DNA from: an uncultured Caulobacter sp.
GTDB lineage: Bacteria > Pseudomonadota > Alphaproteobacteria > Caulobacterales > Caulobacteraceae
NCBI RefSeq assembly: GCF_947036865.1
Contig: NZ_CAMQSF010000021.1
Coordinates: 1 to 61,408 of the forward strand
Reading direction: 5' to 3'
DNA: 61,408 bases
The notes below the pieces were generated by a model. That model searched no databases. It was not told the DNA's origin and saw nothing but the letters and a program-made list of their open reading frames with translations. A program made the position numbers and the translations under genes. Positions 31,229 through 39,193 of the stretch are shown one piece after another (the stretch's first letter is position 1; every line of letters begins with the position of its first letter).

Positions 31229-31585
31229 ATGATCCGCAAGACGATGACGGTTCTGGCCCTGGGCCTGACCTTGACCGCCGCCGGCGCCAGCCTGGCCCTG
31301 GCCCAGTCCCCCGCCGCCAAGGCGGCCGTCGACGCCGGCAAGGCCGCCGGGACCGTGGGCGAGCAGGCCGACGGCTATCTGGGCATCGTGTCCGGCGGCG
31401 ACGCGGCGCTGCGCGCGGCCGTGGCCGAGATCAACACCGGCCGGGCCGCCGCCTACAAGGACATCGCCGCCAAGACCGGCGTGACCGCCGAGGCCGCCGG
31501 CCAGGCCACCGCCAAGCAGCTCTACGCCCGCCTGGCGCCCGGCCAGTATTGGAGGCCGCTGGACGGCGGCTGGGTGAAGAAATAG
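31229..31585 (+). CDS. ydbL: YdbL-family periplasmic protein (DUF1318)
   Basis: A 118-residue secreted protein with a signal peptide (cleavage likely after SLALA, about residue 25) and the DUF1318 body, including the AEINTGRAAAYKDIA and GQYWRPLDGGWVKK stretches. It is the third gene of the ydbH-ynbE-ydbL operon, where YdbL is suggested to influence assembly of the YdbH-YnbE bridge. A GAGGA ribosome site precedes the ATG. It converges with the arabinofuranosidase gene across four bases, with no terminator visible. Confidence 0.88.
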   Translation: MIRKTMTVLALGLTLTAAGASLALAQSPAAKAAVDAGKAAGTVGEQADGYLGIVSGGDAALRAAVAEINTGRAAAYKDIAAKTGVTAEAAGQATAKQLYARLAPGQYWRPLDGGWVKK

Positions 31586-31589
31586 CCGG

Positions 31590-33170
31590 TCAGGGCTCCA
31601 GCCCGACCACGGCCACCGAGGCGGGCGGCAGCGTTAGCTGAACGCGTCCGCTCTGGACCGCGACCTTGATCGGCCGCGGGACGACGACGTCGGGCTTGTC
31701 GAAGGTGTTGACCGCGTCCACCCGAGGCGCGGTCAGCACCTCGCCCCGCGCGGCGCGGGCCGAGAAGCCCGTCAGCGCCGCATCGATCGGGACCGACGTG
31801 TTCGGGTCGAGATTGACCAGCGCCAGCCACAGCTTCCCCGACGTGTCCCGCGCCGCCATGGCGTCGACCCCCGGCAGCGATTTCGCCCCGTGAGCATAGC
31901 GGGGCGCGTCGAGGGTCATCGGCATGGCGGTCGCGCCCTGGAACGGCGTGTAGAGGCGGTACACCTGGTAGGTCGGCGTCAGGACCATGCGGGGGCCATC
32001 GGTCAGCACCATCGCCTGCAGGACGTTGGTCATCTGGGCGATATTGGCCATCCGCACCCGGTCGGCGTGGCGCATGAAGATGTTGAGATTCAGCGCCGCC
32101 AGGATGCCGTCGCGCAGCGAGTTCTGCTGCTGCAGAAAGCCCTTCGGGCTGCCGGGCGTCGCGGCCAGCCACGCGCCCCACTCGTCGACGACCAGGGCCA
32201 GCTTCTTGTCGGGATCGTAGCGGTCCATGATCGCCGTCTCCCGCGCGATCTTGGGCTCCATGGTCAGCGCTTCGTCGAGCAGGGCGACATAGTCGTCCTC
32301 GCCGAAGCCGGTCGCCGGCAGGTGCGGCGGCCAGCCGCCCACGGCGTAGAAGTGCATCGAGATCCCTTCGAGATCCCAGCTATAGACCTTGCTCTTCCAG
32401 GCCTTGAGCACGGCTTCGGTATAGTCGCTGTCGCCGCCGTCCCAGCCGACGGCGATCCGCCGCGTGGCCGTCTCGCCGGACTGGGCCGGGTCGAGATTGC
32501 GGGCGTAGTGGCTGAAGCGCTTCATCTCCTCGACATAGTGGTCGGTCGACATCGCCCCGCCGCAGCCCCAGTTCTCGTTGCCGAGACCCAGATACTTGAC
32601 CCGGTAGGGCGCGGGATGGCCGTTGCGGGCGCGCTCCTGGGCCAGGGTCGTCGGCTTGTCGGCGGTCATGTACTCCATCCAGTCGGCCGCCTCCTCGGCG
32701 GTCCCGGACCCAACATTGACCGAAACATAACCCTCGGCCCCGATCTGGCTCAGAAAGTCCATGTACTCGTCCGTGCCGAAGCTGTTGGGCTCCAGCACCC
32801 CGCCCCAGCCGGCGTTCAGCGTGACGGGCCGCCGGTCGGCGGGACCCACGCCCTTGCGCCAGTGATAGTCGTCGGCGAAGCAGCCGCCCGGCCATCGCAC
32901 GACCGGCGTCTTGATCGCGCGCAGCGCCGCGACGACGTCGCTGCGAATCCCCCGGACATTGGGAATGGGCGAGTCGCGTCCGACCCAGACGCCGCCATAG
33001 ATGCCGGTCCCCAGATGCTCGGCGAACTGGCCGAAGATCTCCGGCGCGATCCGGGGGCCGGGCGCGCCGGCCTGCACCACCAGCCTCGCGGCCGGCGTCT
33101 GGCCATGGGCGGCAAAGGCCAGTCCAACCATCGCCGCCGCCAGGGCCAAGGCCCGCGCGCACCGTCCCAT
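31590..33170 (-). CDS. Secreted alpha-L-arabinofuranosidase, GH51
   Basis: A 526-residue glycoside hydrolase family 51 enzyme that removes arabinose side chains from arabinoxylan or arabinan. A signal peptide spans about residues 1-27 (MGRCARALALAAAMVGLAFA). The catalytic acid/base Glu lies in YLGLGNENWGCGG and the nucleophile Glu in LVVDEWGAW. The C-terminal beta domain carries the remainder. The ATG at 33170 is used rather than a TTG five codons earlier. A XylR-like operator sits 32-45 bases upstream, suggesting induction with other hemicellulose genes. Confidence 0.93.
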   Translation of the reverse strand: MGRCARALALAAAMVGLAFAAHGQTPAARLVVQAGAPGPRIAPEIFGQFAEHLGTGIYGGVWVGRDSPIPNVRGIRSDVVAALRAIKTPVVRWPGGCFADDYHWRKGVGPADRRPVTLNAGWGGVLEPNSFGTDEYMDFLSQIGAEGYVSVNVGSGTAEEAADWMEYMTADKPTTLAQERARNGHPAPYRVKYLGLGNENWGCGGAMSTDHYVEEMKRFSHYARNLDPAQSGETATRRIAVGWDGGDSDYTEAVLKAWKSKVYSWDLEGISMHFYAVGGWPPHLPATGFGEDDYVALLDEALTMEPKIARETAIMDRYDPDKKLALVVDEWGAWLAATPGSPKGFLQQQNSLRDGILAALNLNIFMRHADRVRMANIAQMTNVLQAMVLTDGPRMVLTPTYQVYRLYTPFQGATAMPMTLDAPRYAHGAKSLPGVDAMAARDTSGKLWLALVNLDPNTSVPIDAALTGFSARAARGEVLTAPRVDAVNTFDKPDVVVPRPIKVAVQSGRVQLTLPPASVAVVGLEP

Positions 33171-33201
33171 CCTACGTCCTCCCAAACGTTCCTTGTCGCG
33201 A

Positions 33202-33215
33202 TGGTAGCGCTATCA
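33202..33215. promoter_or_regulatory. LacI/XylR-type operator upstream of the arabinofuranosidase
   Basis: TGGTAGCGCTATCA is a near-perfect 14-base palindrome (six of seven pairs) centred on TAGCGCTA. It resembles the operator of the Caulobacter xylose repressor XylR as I remember it. It lies between the GH51 gene and the divergent exporter, closest to the GH51 start. Confidence 0.6.
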
Positions 33216-33283
33216 GGCCGCCCAGGTCCACCGTGACGCGGCGCGGGGGTGACGTTCGGGCGCGACGCCCGTACAAGCCGGGC

Positions 33284-34159
33284 ATGTCCGCCACGCGTCC
33301 GCGTCTCCTGCCCTATGCGGCCCTGCTGGGCGCCATCGTCACGCTGTGCGTCGGCGCCTCGTTCGCCAAGAGCCTGTTCCCGGCCGTCGGCGCCCAGGGG
33401 ACCAGCGCCTATCGTGTCGGCTTCTCGGCCCTGATCCTGCTGACGGTTTGGCGGCCCTGGCGCTGGCCGCTGTCACGCGCGGACCTCGCCAAGGTCGCGG
33501 CCTATGGCGCGGTGATGGGGCTGATGAACCTGTGCTTCTACATGGCCATCCGCACCGTACCGCTGGGCTTGGCGATCGCCATCGAGTTCACCGGCCCGCT
33601 GGCCGTGGCGGTGTCGAGTTCCCGCAAGCTGATCCACTTCGTCTGGATCGGCCTGGCGGCTTTGGGACTGGCCCTGTTGCTGCCGATCAATCCCGGCATG
33701 GCGCGGCTCGACCCCGTCGGCGTGGCCTTCGCGGGCGCCGCCGCGGTGCTGTGGGCGCTCTACATCCTGCTGGGCAAGCGCACCGGCCATCTGCACGCGG
33801 GCCGGACCGTGGCCCTGGGCATGGCGACCGCCGCCCTGATCGTCGCGCCGATCGGCGTCCTGTCGGCTGGCGCGACGCTGTTCCAGCCCCGGCTGCTGGC
33901 CCTTGGGGCGGCGGTGGCGGTGCTGTCCAGCGCCATTCCCTATTCGCTGGAGATGATCGCGCTGCGCGGCATCCCCAAGCGCAGCTTCGGCGTCATGCTG
34001 AGCCTGGAGCCGGCGGTCGGAGCCCTGGCCGGCCTGGTGATGCTGCACGAGCGCCTGGTCCCGACCCAGATCCTGGCCATCGCGGCGATCGTCTCGGCCT
34101 CGGTCGGCACGATCCTGACCACGCCGCCTGGGGCGGCGGCCGAGGAGGCCGCGCCCTAA
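33284..34159 (+). CDS. EamA-family exporter, RhtA-like
   Basis: A 291-residue inner-membrane drug/metabolite transporter with about ten helices in two EamA repeats. The sequence resembles RhtA (threonine/homoserine exporter): SFAKSLFPAVGAQGTSAYRV near the start and the C-terminal IPYSLEMIALRGIPKRSFGVMLSLEPAVGALAG. The ATG at 33284 removes a basic GTG-started extension. The substrate is inferred only from family resemblance. The 3' end overlaps the convergent cysQ by four bases. Confidence 0.85.
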   Translation: MSATRPRLLPYAALLGAIVTLCVGASFAKSLFPAVGAQGTSAYRVGFSALILLTVWRPWRWPLSRADLAKVAAYGAVMGLMNLCFYMAIRTVPLGLAIAIEFTGPLAVAVSSSRKLIHFVWIGLAALGLALLLPINPGMARLDPVGVAFAGAAAVLWALYILLGKRTGHLHAGRTVALGMATAALIVAPIGVLSAGATLFQPRLLALGAAVAVLSSAIPYSLEMIALRGIPKRSFGVMLSLEPAVGALAGLVMLHERLVPTQILAIAAIVSASVGTILTTPPGAAAEEAAP

Positions 34160-34935
34160 CCGCCGCGCGCCACGAACCAGCCGTTGCGGAAGGCCTGATC
34201 GGCCTTGCCATAGAGGAACGGCGCGCCATCGGGCTGGGTGAAGGTCCCGCCCGCGGCGACCAGCACCGCGTGGCCGGCCGCCGTGTCCCATTCCGACGTC
34301 GGGCCATGGCGCGGATAGATGTCGGCCGCGCCCTCGGCGATGCGACACATCTTGATCGAGCTGTCCATCGGGGCGCGCAGGTCGAAGCCGTATTCGGCGG
34401 CGAGCTCGGCGGCCTTCTCCTCGCGCATGGTGTGGCTGACCAGACCCAGCACACGGCCGGGGACGCGGGCGCGGACGCCGATCGGGCTTTCCGGCCCGCC
34501 CGCCGCCGCGCGCTTCGCCGCGCCGGACGCCGTGGTGAACCAAGTCTCGCCGGTGGCGGGGGCGCAGACGGCGCCGGCGACCGGAACTCCATCCTCGATC
34601 AGGCCGATATTGACCGTGAAGTTGGGATCGCCGCGCACGAAGGCCTTGGTGCCGTCGACCGGGTCGACCAGAAAGAACCTCGGCCCGATGGCCTCGGGCG
34701 TGCCGAATTCGCTGGCGTATTCCTCGGAGATCACCGGCACCTCGGGCCAGCGCTCGGCAAGGCGGCGCAGGATCAGCCGCTCGCCCGCGCGATCGGCCTC
34801 GGTGACCGGGCTCTCGTCGGCCTTCTGGGCCACGGCCAACTCGGTCTTCCAGAAGGGCAGGATGACGGCGGCGGCGTCCTCGGCGATATCGGCCAGGGCG
34901 CGGCCCCAGTCAGCGAGAGTCTCGGTCACCTTCAC
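34156..34935 (-). CDS. cysQ: 3'(2'),5'-bisphosphate nucleotidase
   Basis: A 259-residue member of the inositol monophosphatase-like, Mg-dependent, Li-sensitive phosphatases that recycles PAP from sulfate assimilation. Motif 1 is FFLVDPVDGTKAF with the preceding EE of ISEEYA, and motif 2 is WDTAAGHAVLVAAGG. The start is GTG at 34935, overlapping the upstream DUF3553 gene stop as GTGA, so the two are translationally coupled. Confidence 0.93.
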   Translation of the reverse strand: MKVTETLADWGRALADIAEDAAAVILPFWKTELAVAQKADESPVTEADRAGERLILRRLAERWPEVPVISEEYASEFGTPEAIGPRFFLVDPVDGTKAFVRGDPNFTVNIGLIEDGVPVAGAVCAPATGETWFTTASGAAKRAAAGGPESPIGVRARVPGRVLGLVSHTMREEKAAELAAEYGFDLRAPMDSSIKMCRIAEGAADIYPRHGPTSEWDTAAGHAVLVAAGGTFTQPDGAPFLYGKADQAFRNGWFVARGG

Positions 34936-35123
34936 CCCTGTCCTCTGGGATCGTCGCCGACGAAGACCAGGCGCACGCGGGTGGCGTCGAGGGTCTGTTT
35001 GCCGGCGTCTTCGAAATTGACGGTCACGCGGTGTCCGATCACGGACTGAACCTGTCCCAGCCCCCAGTCGGGCTGATCGGGATGGCGCACCAGGACGCCG
35101 GGCTCTAGAAACGGATCGATCAC
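34932..35123 (-). CDS. DUF3553 domain-containing small protein
   Basis: A 63-residue protein whose core PGVLVRHPDQPDWGLGQVQS and VTVNFEDAGKQ matches the DUF3553 family, a small beta-barrel-like fold also found at the end of some UvrD helicases. Function unknown. I chose the GTG at 35123 with an AAGG six to nine bases upstream; a TTG at 35159 would add 12 residues and run into the chpT leader. It is the upstream partner of cysQ. Confidence 0.8.
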   Translation of the reverse strand: MIDPFLEPGVLVRHPDQPDWGLGQVQSVIGHRVTVNFEDAGKQTLDATRVRLVFVGDDPRGQG

Positions 35124-35188
35124 GGAGGCCTTCAATAGAGGGCGCGCCCCGTTTGCCAAAGCCTCAAATCACGGCAGAGTTCGCCGCC

Positions 35189-35875
35189 ATGACCGACACC
35201 GCCTCCGCGAACGCCCCCGCGCCCTCGACGCCGTCCCCCGAGACGGACGTCAACGGACCCGACTTCGCCGCCATGCTGGCCGCGCGCCTGTGCCACGACT
35301 TCATCAGCCCGGCCAGCGCCATCGTCTCGGGCCTTGATCTGCTCGAGGATCCGGCGGCCCAGGATATGCGCGACGACGCCATGAACCTGATCGCGTCCTC
35401 GGCCCGCAAGCTGGCCGATCTGCTGCAGTTCACGCGGGTCGCGTTCGGCGCCTCGGCCTCGGCCGAGAACTTCGACTCCCGCGAGCTGGAGAAGCTGGCC
35501 CAGGGCGTGTTCGCCCACGTCCGGCCGACCCTGGACTGGCAGATCGAGCCGCAGTCGATGAACAAGCCGGCCTCGCGCGCCATTCTCAACATCGCCCAGA
35601 TCGCCGCCAGCGCCCTGCCGGCCGGCGGCGTGGCCACGGTCAAGGGCGTCGCCGCCGACGGCCGGTTCTCGATCATCGCCGACGCGGCGGGTCCCCGCGC
35701 CCGCCTGCGCCCCGAGGTGCTGGCGGGGCTGAAGGGCGAGCCGCTGGCCGAGGGGCTGGGCGGTCCCTGGGTCCAGGCGGCCTATCTGAACGCCCTGGTC
35801 CGCGCGGCCGGCGGCCAGATCGCCGCCGAGGTCGGCGAGGATCGCGCCAGCATCGCGGCCTGGGTCCCGGCCTGA
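35189..35875 (+). CDS. chpT: Histidine phosphotransferase ChpT
   Basis: A 228-residue histidine phosphotransferase that relays phosphate from the CckA hybrid kinase to CtrA and CpdR, controlling cell-cycle progression. The phospho-accepting His lies in AARLCHDFISPASAIVSGL (about residue 36), followed by a degenerate kinase-like C-terminal domain with LGGPWVQAAYLNALVRAAGGQ. The ATG at 35189 is preferred; a TTG 12 codons upstream lies inside the neighbouring gene's promoter region. It is divergent from the DUF3553 gene and upstream of a CheY/CheR pair. Confidence 0.93.
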   Translation: MTDTASANAPAPSTPSPETDVNGPDFAAMLAARLCHDFISPASAIVSGLDLLEDPAAQDMRDDAMNLIASSARKLADLLQFTRVAFGASASAENFDSRELEKLAQGVFAHVRPTLDWQIEPQSMNKPASRAILNIAQIAASALPAGGVATVKGVAADGRFSIIADAAGPRARLRPEVLAGLKGEPLAEGLGGPWVQAAYLNALVRAAGGQIAAEVGEDRASIAAWVPA

Positions 35876-36002
35876 CCGCCGAGGCGTTACGAGCGACTTT
35901 CCCGTTCGGCGCAAAAAGTGCGCGTCGAGGCTCCGATCCCGGTTCGGCAAACCGCTCCTTAACCAGAAGGCGTCAGGGTGGCGGCCTGGAGTGGAGCGCG
36001 CC

Positions 36003-36368
36003 GTGAAGACCTGTCTGGTGGTCGACGACAGCCGGGTGATCCGCAAGGTCGCCCGCCGGGTCCTCGAGGACATCGGTTTCGAGATCGCCGAGGCCGCCGA
36101 TGGCATGGAGGCCCTGGCGTGGTGCCGCGCGGCCATGCCCGACGCGGTGCTGCTGGATTGGAACATGCCGGTGATGAACGGCATCGACTTTCTTCGCCAA
36201 CTGCGGGGCGAGCCCGGCGGCGAGACGCCGAAGGTGATCTTCTGCACGGTCGAGAACAGCGCCGACCATATCCGCGCGGCGCTGGACGCCGGCGCCGACG
36301 AATACATCATGAAGCCCTTCGACGGCGACATCATCGAGGCGAAGTTCGCCGAGGCGGGCCTGCTGTGA
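36003..36368 (+). CDS. CheY-like single-domain response regulator
   Basis: A 121-residue stand-alone receiver domain. The acidic pair is in LVVDDSRVIRK, the phospho-acceptor Asp in AVLLDWNMPVMNG, and the conserved Lys in YIMKPFDGD. The GTG at 36003 is chosen because GGAG lies just upstream of it; a GTG at 35991 would have no room for a ribosome site. It overlaps the CheR-like gene as GTGA. Placement beside chpT and a cheR matches a third chemotaxis-like set in Caulobacter. The partner kinase is unknown. Confidence 0.92.
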   Translation: MKTCLVVDDSRVIRKVARRVLEDIGFEIAEAADGMEALAWCRAAMPDAVLLDWNMPVMNGIDFLRQLRGEPGGETPKVIFCTVENSADHIRAALDAGADEYIMKPFDGDIIEAKFAEAGLL

Positions 36369-37192
36369 CCCCCGAGGACATGGATCTGCTGGCCGCCCTG
36401 GGCCGCGCCCGGGCCGGCGTGCGGGTCGAGACCGAAAAGCCCTATCTGGTCGAGAGCCGCCTCGCCCCGCTGGCGCGCCGCGAGGGCTACGAATCGATCG
36501 ACGCGCTGATCGCCGCCCTGCGCGCGCAACGCGAGGAGCGCCTGATCTGGGCCGTGGTCGAGGCGCTGTGCCGCAGCGAAACCACCTTCTTCCGGGGCCG
36601 CGAAACCTTCGCCGCCCTGCGCGACGAGGTGCTGCCGGCGCTGTCGCACCGCCGCCGCGAAGCGCCCGTCAGGCTCTGGAGCGCGGCCTGCGCCACGGGC
36701 CAGGAAGTCTACTCGCTGGCTATCGCCGCCAACGAGGCGTCGGAGGTGGCGGCCGGGACGCGGTTCGAATTCTTCGGCTCGGATCTCTCCGAGCGCTGCC
36801 TGGAGAAGGCCCAGGCCGGCATCTACACGCAGTTCGAGGTCCAGCGCGGCCTGCCGATCCGCCTGCTGGTCAAATATTTCGAGAATCAGGACGACACCTG
36901 GGCGATCTCGCCGCGGATCCGCCAGCTCGTGCGCTGGAAGCGGATCAATCTGCTGGCCGATCTTTCGCCCATGGGCCGCTTCGACGTGATCTTGCTCCGC
37001 GGCGTGCTCAGGACCATGGACGCCGCGCTGCGCGGCAAGGTCCTACAAAGCCTGGTCGAGCGCCTGCCCAGCGACGGCGTGCTGGTCCTGGACCCCGAGG
37101 ACGACGTCTCCGGCTTCGCCGATGTCCTGGCGCCGGGGCCTGGCGGCGGCGTCTATCTGCGCGACCCGACGACCCTCTCGGCCGCGGCTTAG
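36365..37192 (+). CDS. CheR-like protein methyltransferase, divergent
   Basis: A 275-residue CheR-family SAM-dependent glutamate methyltransferase. The N-terminal helical domain is followed by the SAM site WSAACATGQEVYSLA and FFGSDLSERCLEKAQAG. The usual late motif FxxRNVL is changed to ILLRGVLRTMD, so the conserved Asn is missing. The start is GTG (36365), overlapping the receiver gene. No chemoreceptor, CheB or CheA gene is near, so it may act on something other than classical chemotaxis receptors, or be impaired. Confidence 0.88.
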   Translation: MTPEDMDLLAALGRARAGVRVETEKPYLVESRLAPLARREGYESIDALIAALRAQREERLIWAVVEALCRSETTFFRGRETFAALRDEVLPALSHRRREAPVRLWSAACATGQEVYSLAIAANEASEVAAGTRFEFFGSDLSERCLEKAQAGIYTQFEVQRGLPIRLLVKYFENQDDTWAISPRIRQLVRWKRINLLADLSPMGRFDVILLRGVLRTMDAALRGKVLQSLVERLPSDGVLVLDPEDDVSGFADVLAPGPGGGVYLRDPTTLSAAA

Positions 37193-37216
37193 AGGCTGAC
37201 CGATCCGGAAAGCGAA

Positions 37217-37245
37217 AAGGCCCGCCGGCTGCGCCGACGGGCCTT
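37217..37245. terminator. Bidirectional terminator between cheR and the entericidin-like gene
   Basis: AAGGCCCG (37217-37224) pairs with CGGGCCTT (37238-37245), with A and T runs on either side, between two convergent genes. Confidence 0.75.
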
Positions 37246-37269
37246 ACGATATCCGAACGGGACCTGGCC

Positions 37270-37404
37270 TTACTTGGCGTCCTTGGCCGTGTCGCTGACG
37301 GCCTTGCCGGCCGATTCGACGTCCTTGCCGGCGCCTTCGACGGTGTTGCAGGCCGCGACCGACAGGGACGCGAGGGCGGCGGCGATCATCACGAGCTTAC
37401 GCAT
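37270..37404 (-). CDS. Entericidin-like small lipoprotein
   Basis: A 44-residue lipoprotein. Residues 1-18 form a signal peptide (MRKLVMIAAALASLSVAAC) with lipobox VAAC and lipidated Cys19. The mature part, NTVEGAGKDVESAGKAVSDT and a short Lys-rich end, is the amphipathic entericidin A/B pattern. AGGAGAA-like purines precede the ATG (GGAGAAGACT). Entericidins are stationary-phase toxin/antidote-like membrane lipoproteins in enterobacteria; the role here is unknown. An exact SigT promoter lies 64-88 bases upstream, immediately after the phyK stop. Confidence 0.88.
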   Translation of the reverse strand: MRKLVMIAAALASLSVAACNTVEGAGKDVESAGKAVSDTAKDAK

Positions 37405-37467
37405 AGTCTTCTCCGCTGTTCGCCCCGGAAAAGGGGAGGAGGGGCGTTTGATCCATTGCCCGGAGAG

Positions 37468-37492
37468 AACGCCAGCGGCTCAGCTCGGTTCC
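37468..37492 (-). promoter_or_regulatory. SigT promoter for the entericidin-like gene
   Basis: On the minus strand GGAAC (37492-37488), 16 bases, then CGTT (37471-37468). The predicted start near 37461 gives a leader of about 57 bases. Confidence 0.8.
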
Positions 37493-37498
37493 GGGGAT

Positions 37499-39193
37499 TC
37501 AGCCGGCCGGCTTCAGGGCCTGGGGCGTCGGGAAGGTCAGGCGCACGCGAAGCCCGCGGGGGGCGTTGGTCTCGAACGCCACCTTGCCGCGCAGCTGGCG
37601 GGCGAAAGCGGTCATCAGCGTGCGACCGACGCCGCCGCCCAGACTGTCGGCGGCGCCGGGGCCATCGTCGCTGATCGACAGTTCGGCCTCTTCGCCGCGC
37701 ACGTGGAAGCCCACGCTGAGCACCCCGCCCTGCGGGCCGAAGGCATGCTTCTGAGCATTGGTGATCGCCTCCACGGCGAACAGGGCGATCGGCGCCAGCC
37801 GGTCGGGATCGATGACCAGCGGATCGGCGTGCACCTCGGTGCGGACCAGGGGCGAGGTGGTCATGTCGTTGGCCAGCAGCTGGGCGGTCAGTTCCTCCAG
37901 GAACGGCCGCAGATCCACCCGCTTGAGGTCCGGGCCCTGATAGAGCGCGCGATAGATCTGGGCGAGCGCCGTGATCCGCTGGCGCGTGTCGTTCATCGCC
38001 GCCTTGGCGGCCGGATCGCTGAGCGCCCGTTGCTGCATGTTCAGCAGCGAGGTGATGATCTGCAGGTTGTTCTTCACCCGGTGGTGGATCTCGCGCATCA
38101 GCGCGTCCTTCTCGGCCAGGCTGTCGCGCAGCGAGGCGTCGCGGGCGACGATGCCCCCGGCCATGGCGTCGAGGGTGGCGGCCAGTTCACGGATCTCGGG
38201 CGGGGCGCGCTCGGCCTGCAGCGGCCGCACGGTGAAGCGCCCGCGCGCGTAGATCGCCGCGACCCGCTGCAGATAGATGATCCAGCGGATGACCCCGCGT
38301 TCGGCGGCGTAGAGCACCGAGGCCAGGGCCAGCATGAACGCCAACAGCGGCAGCAGCAGGCGCGAGATCGGATTGATCAAGGCCCAGGACAGCAGCCCCG
38401 GCGCGGGGGCCGACAGGATGACGAAGACATCGTCGCCCACCAGGCGGGCGGCCGAGTAGCCGCGGCCGCGATGGTCGCCGTCGTCGCCGCTCCAGGTCGT
38501 CGAGCCGCGCTGCCTGATCGTGGCCAGCCACCCTTCCGGCGGCGGCGCGAAGGCGTGCGGATTGGTGCTGGCGAAGATCATCCCGCGCGAGTCGGCGAGC
38601 GCCACCTCGGCGCCCTGCGGCAGGAAGCGGTTGGCGGTCTCGAGCTTCAGGTCGGACAAGGTCAAGACGGCGGCCATCGCCCCTTCGAAGTTTCCCGGCG
38701 GCCCGGCCCGCACGGCCGCGAGCACCGAGGGACCCTCGGCATAGACCGCGCCCGGCGCGCTGGCCACGACGATGGCTTCGCCGGCGCGCAGCGCCTGGAA
38801 CCAGGGTCGCGCGCCGCGTTGCGCGTCGAGCGGGGTGGTCGCCGCGGCGCAGGCGACGCGCCCGCGGGCGTCGAAGCGAATGAGATTGGCGTAGCCGGGC
38901 AGGCGCGCGCGAACGTCGGCCAGACGCTGGGCGCATTCCAGTCCCACCGAGCCGGGTCCCAAGGTCTGCAGAAGCACCCCGGCCGACTCGATGCGGGCGC
39001 GGGCGATGGCGGCGCTGCGCCCCGCCGCCAGTTCGAGGCTCTGACGCTGTGAATCGGCCTCGGCGCGGAAGGCGAAGATCGACTGCAGCACGCCGAGCAG
39101 CAGCACGGGCGCCAGCGCCAGGCTCAACGCGAGCGCCAGGCGGACCCGGATCGAGGTTACGGCCTGCGCGGCGCGGCCGGTCAGGGCGTTCAC
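37499..39193 (-). CDS. phyK: General stress response sensor kinase PhyK
   Basis: A 564-residue membrane sensor kinase. Helices at about residues 18-41 and 270-296 enclose a ~220-residue periplasmic sensor. The HisKA_2 dimerisation region contains His371 in LMREIHHRVKNNLQIITSLL, followed by HATPase motifs (VEAITNAQKHAFGP, ISDDGPGAAD). In Caulobacter PhyK phosphorylates PhyR to release SigT from NepR. The start is a GTG at 39193, overlapping the sigT stop as GTGA, so nepR-sigT-phyK form one operon. The identification relies on locus context plus domain layout. Confidence 0.92.
   Translation of the reverse strand: MNALTGRAAQAVTSIRVRLALALSLALAPVLLLGVLQSIFAFRAEADSQRQSLELAAGRSAAIARARIESAGVLLQTLGPGSVGLECAQRLADVRARLPGYANLIRFDARGRVACAAATTPLDAQRGARPWFQALRAGEAIVVASAPGAVYAEGPSVLAAVRAGPPGNFEGAMAAVLTLSDLKLETANRFLPQGAEVALADSRGMIFASTNPHAFAPPPEGWLATIRQRGSTTWSGDDGDHRGRGYSAARLVGDDVFVILSAPAPGLLSWALINPISRLLLPLLAFMLALASVLYAAERGVIRWIIYLQRVAAIYARGRFTVRPLQAERAPPEIRELAATLDAMAGGIVARDASLRDSLAEKDALMREIHHRVKNNLQIITSLLNMQQRALSDPAAKAAMNDTRQRITALAQIYRALYQGPDLKRVDLRPFLEELTAQLLANDMTTSPLVRTEVHADPLVIDPDRLAPIALFAVEAITNAQKHAFGPQGGVLSVGFHVRGEEAELSISDDGPGAADSLGGGVGRTLMTAFARQLRGKVAFETNAPRGLRVRLTFPTPQALKPAG

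Noticed and set aside
35876..36002. CtrA full site between chpT and the receiver gene
   Set aside because: TTAACC occurs once, but no second half-site at the right spacing follows.
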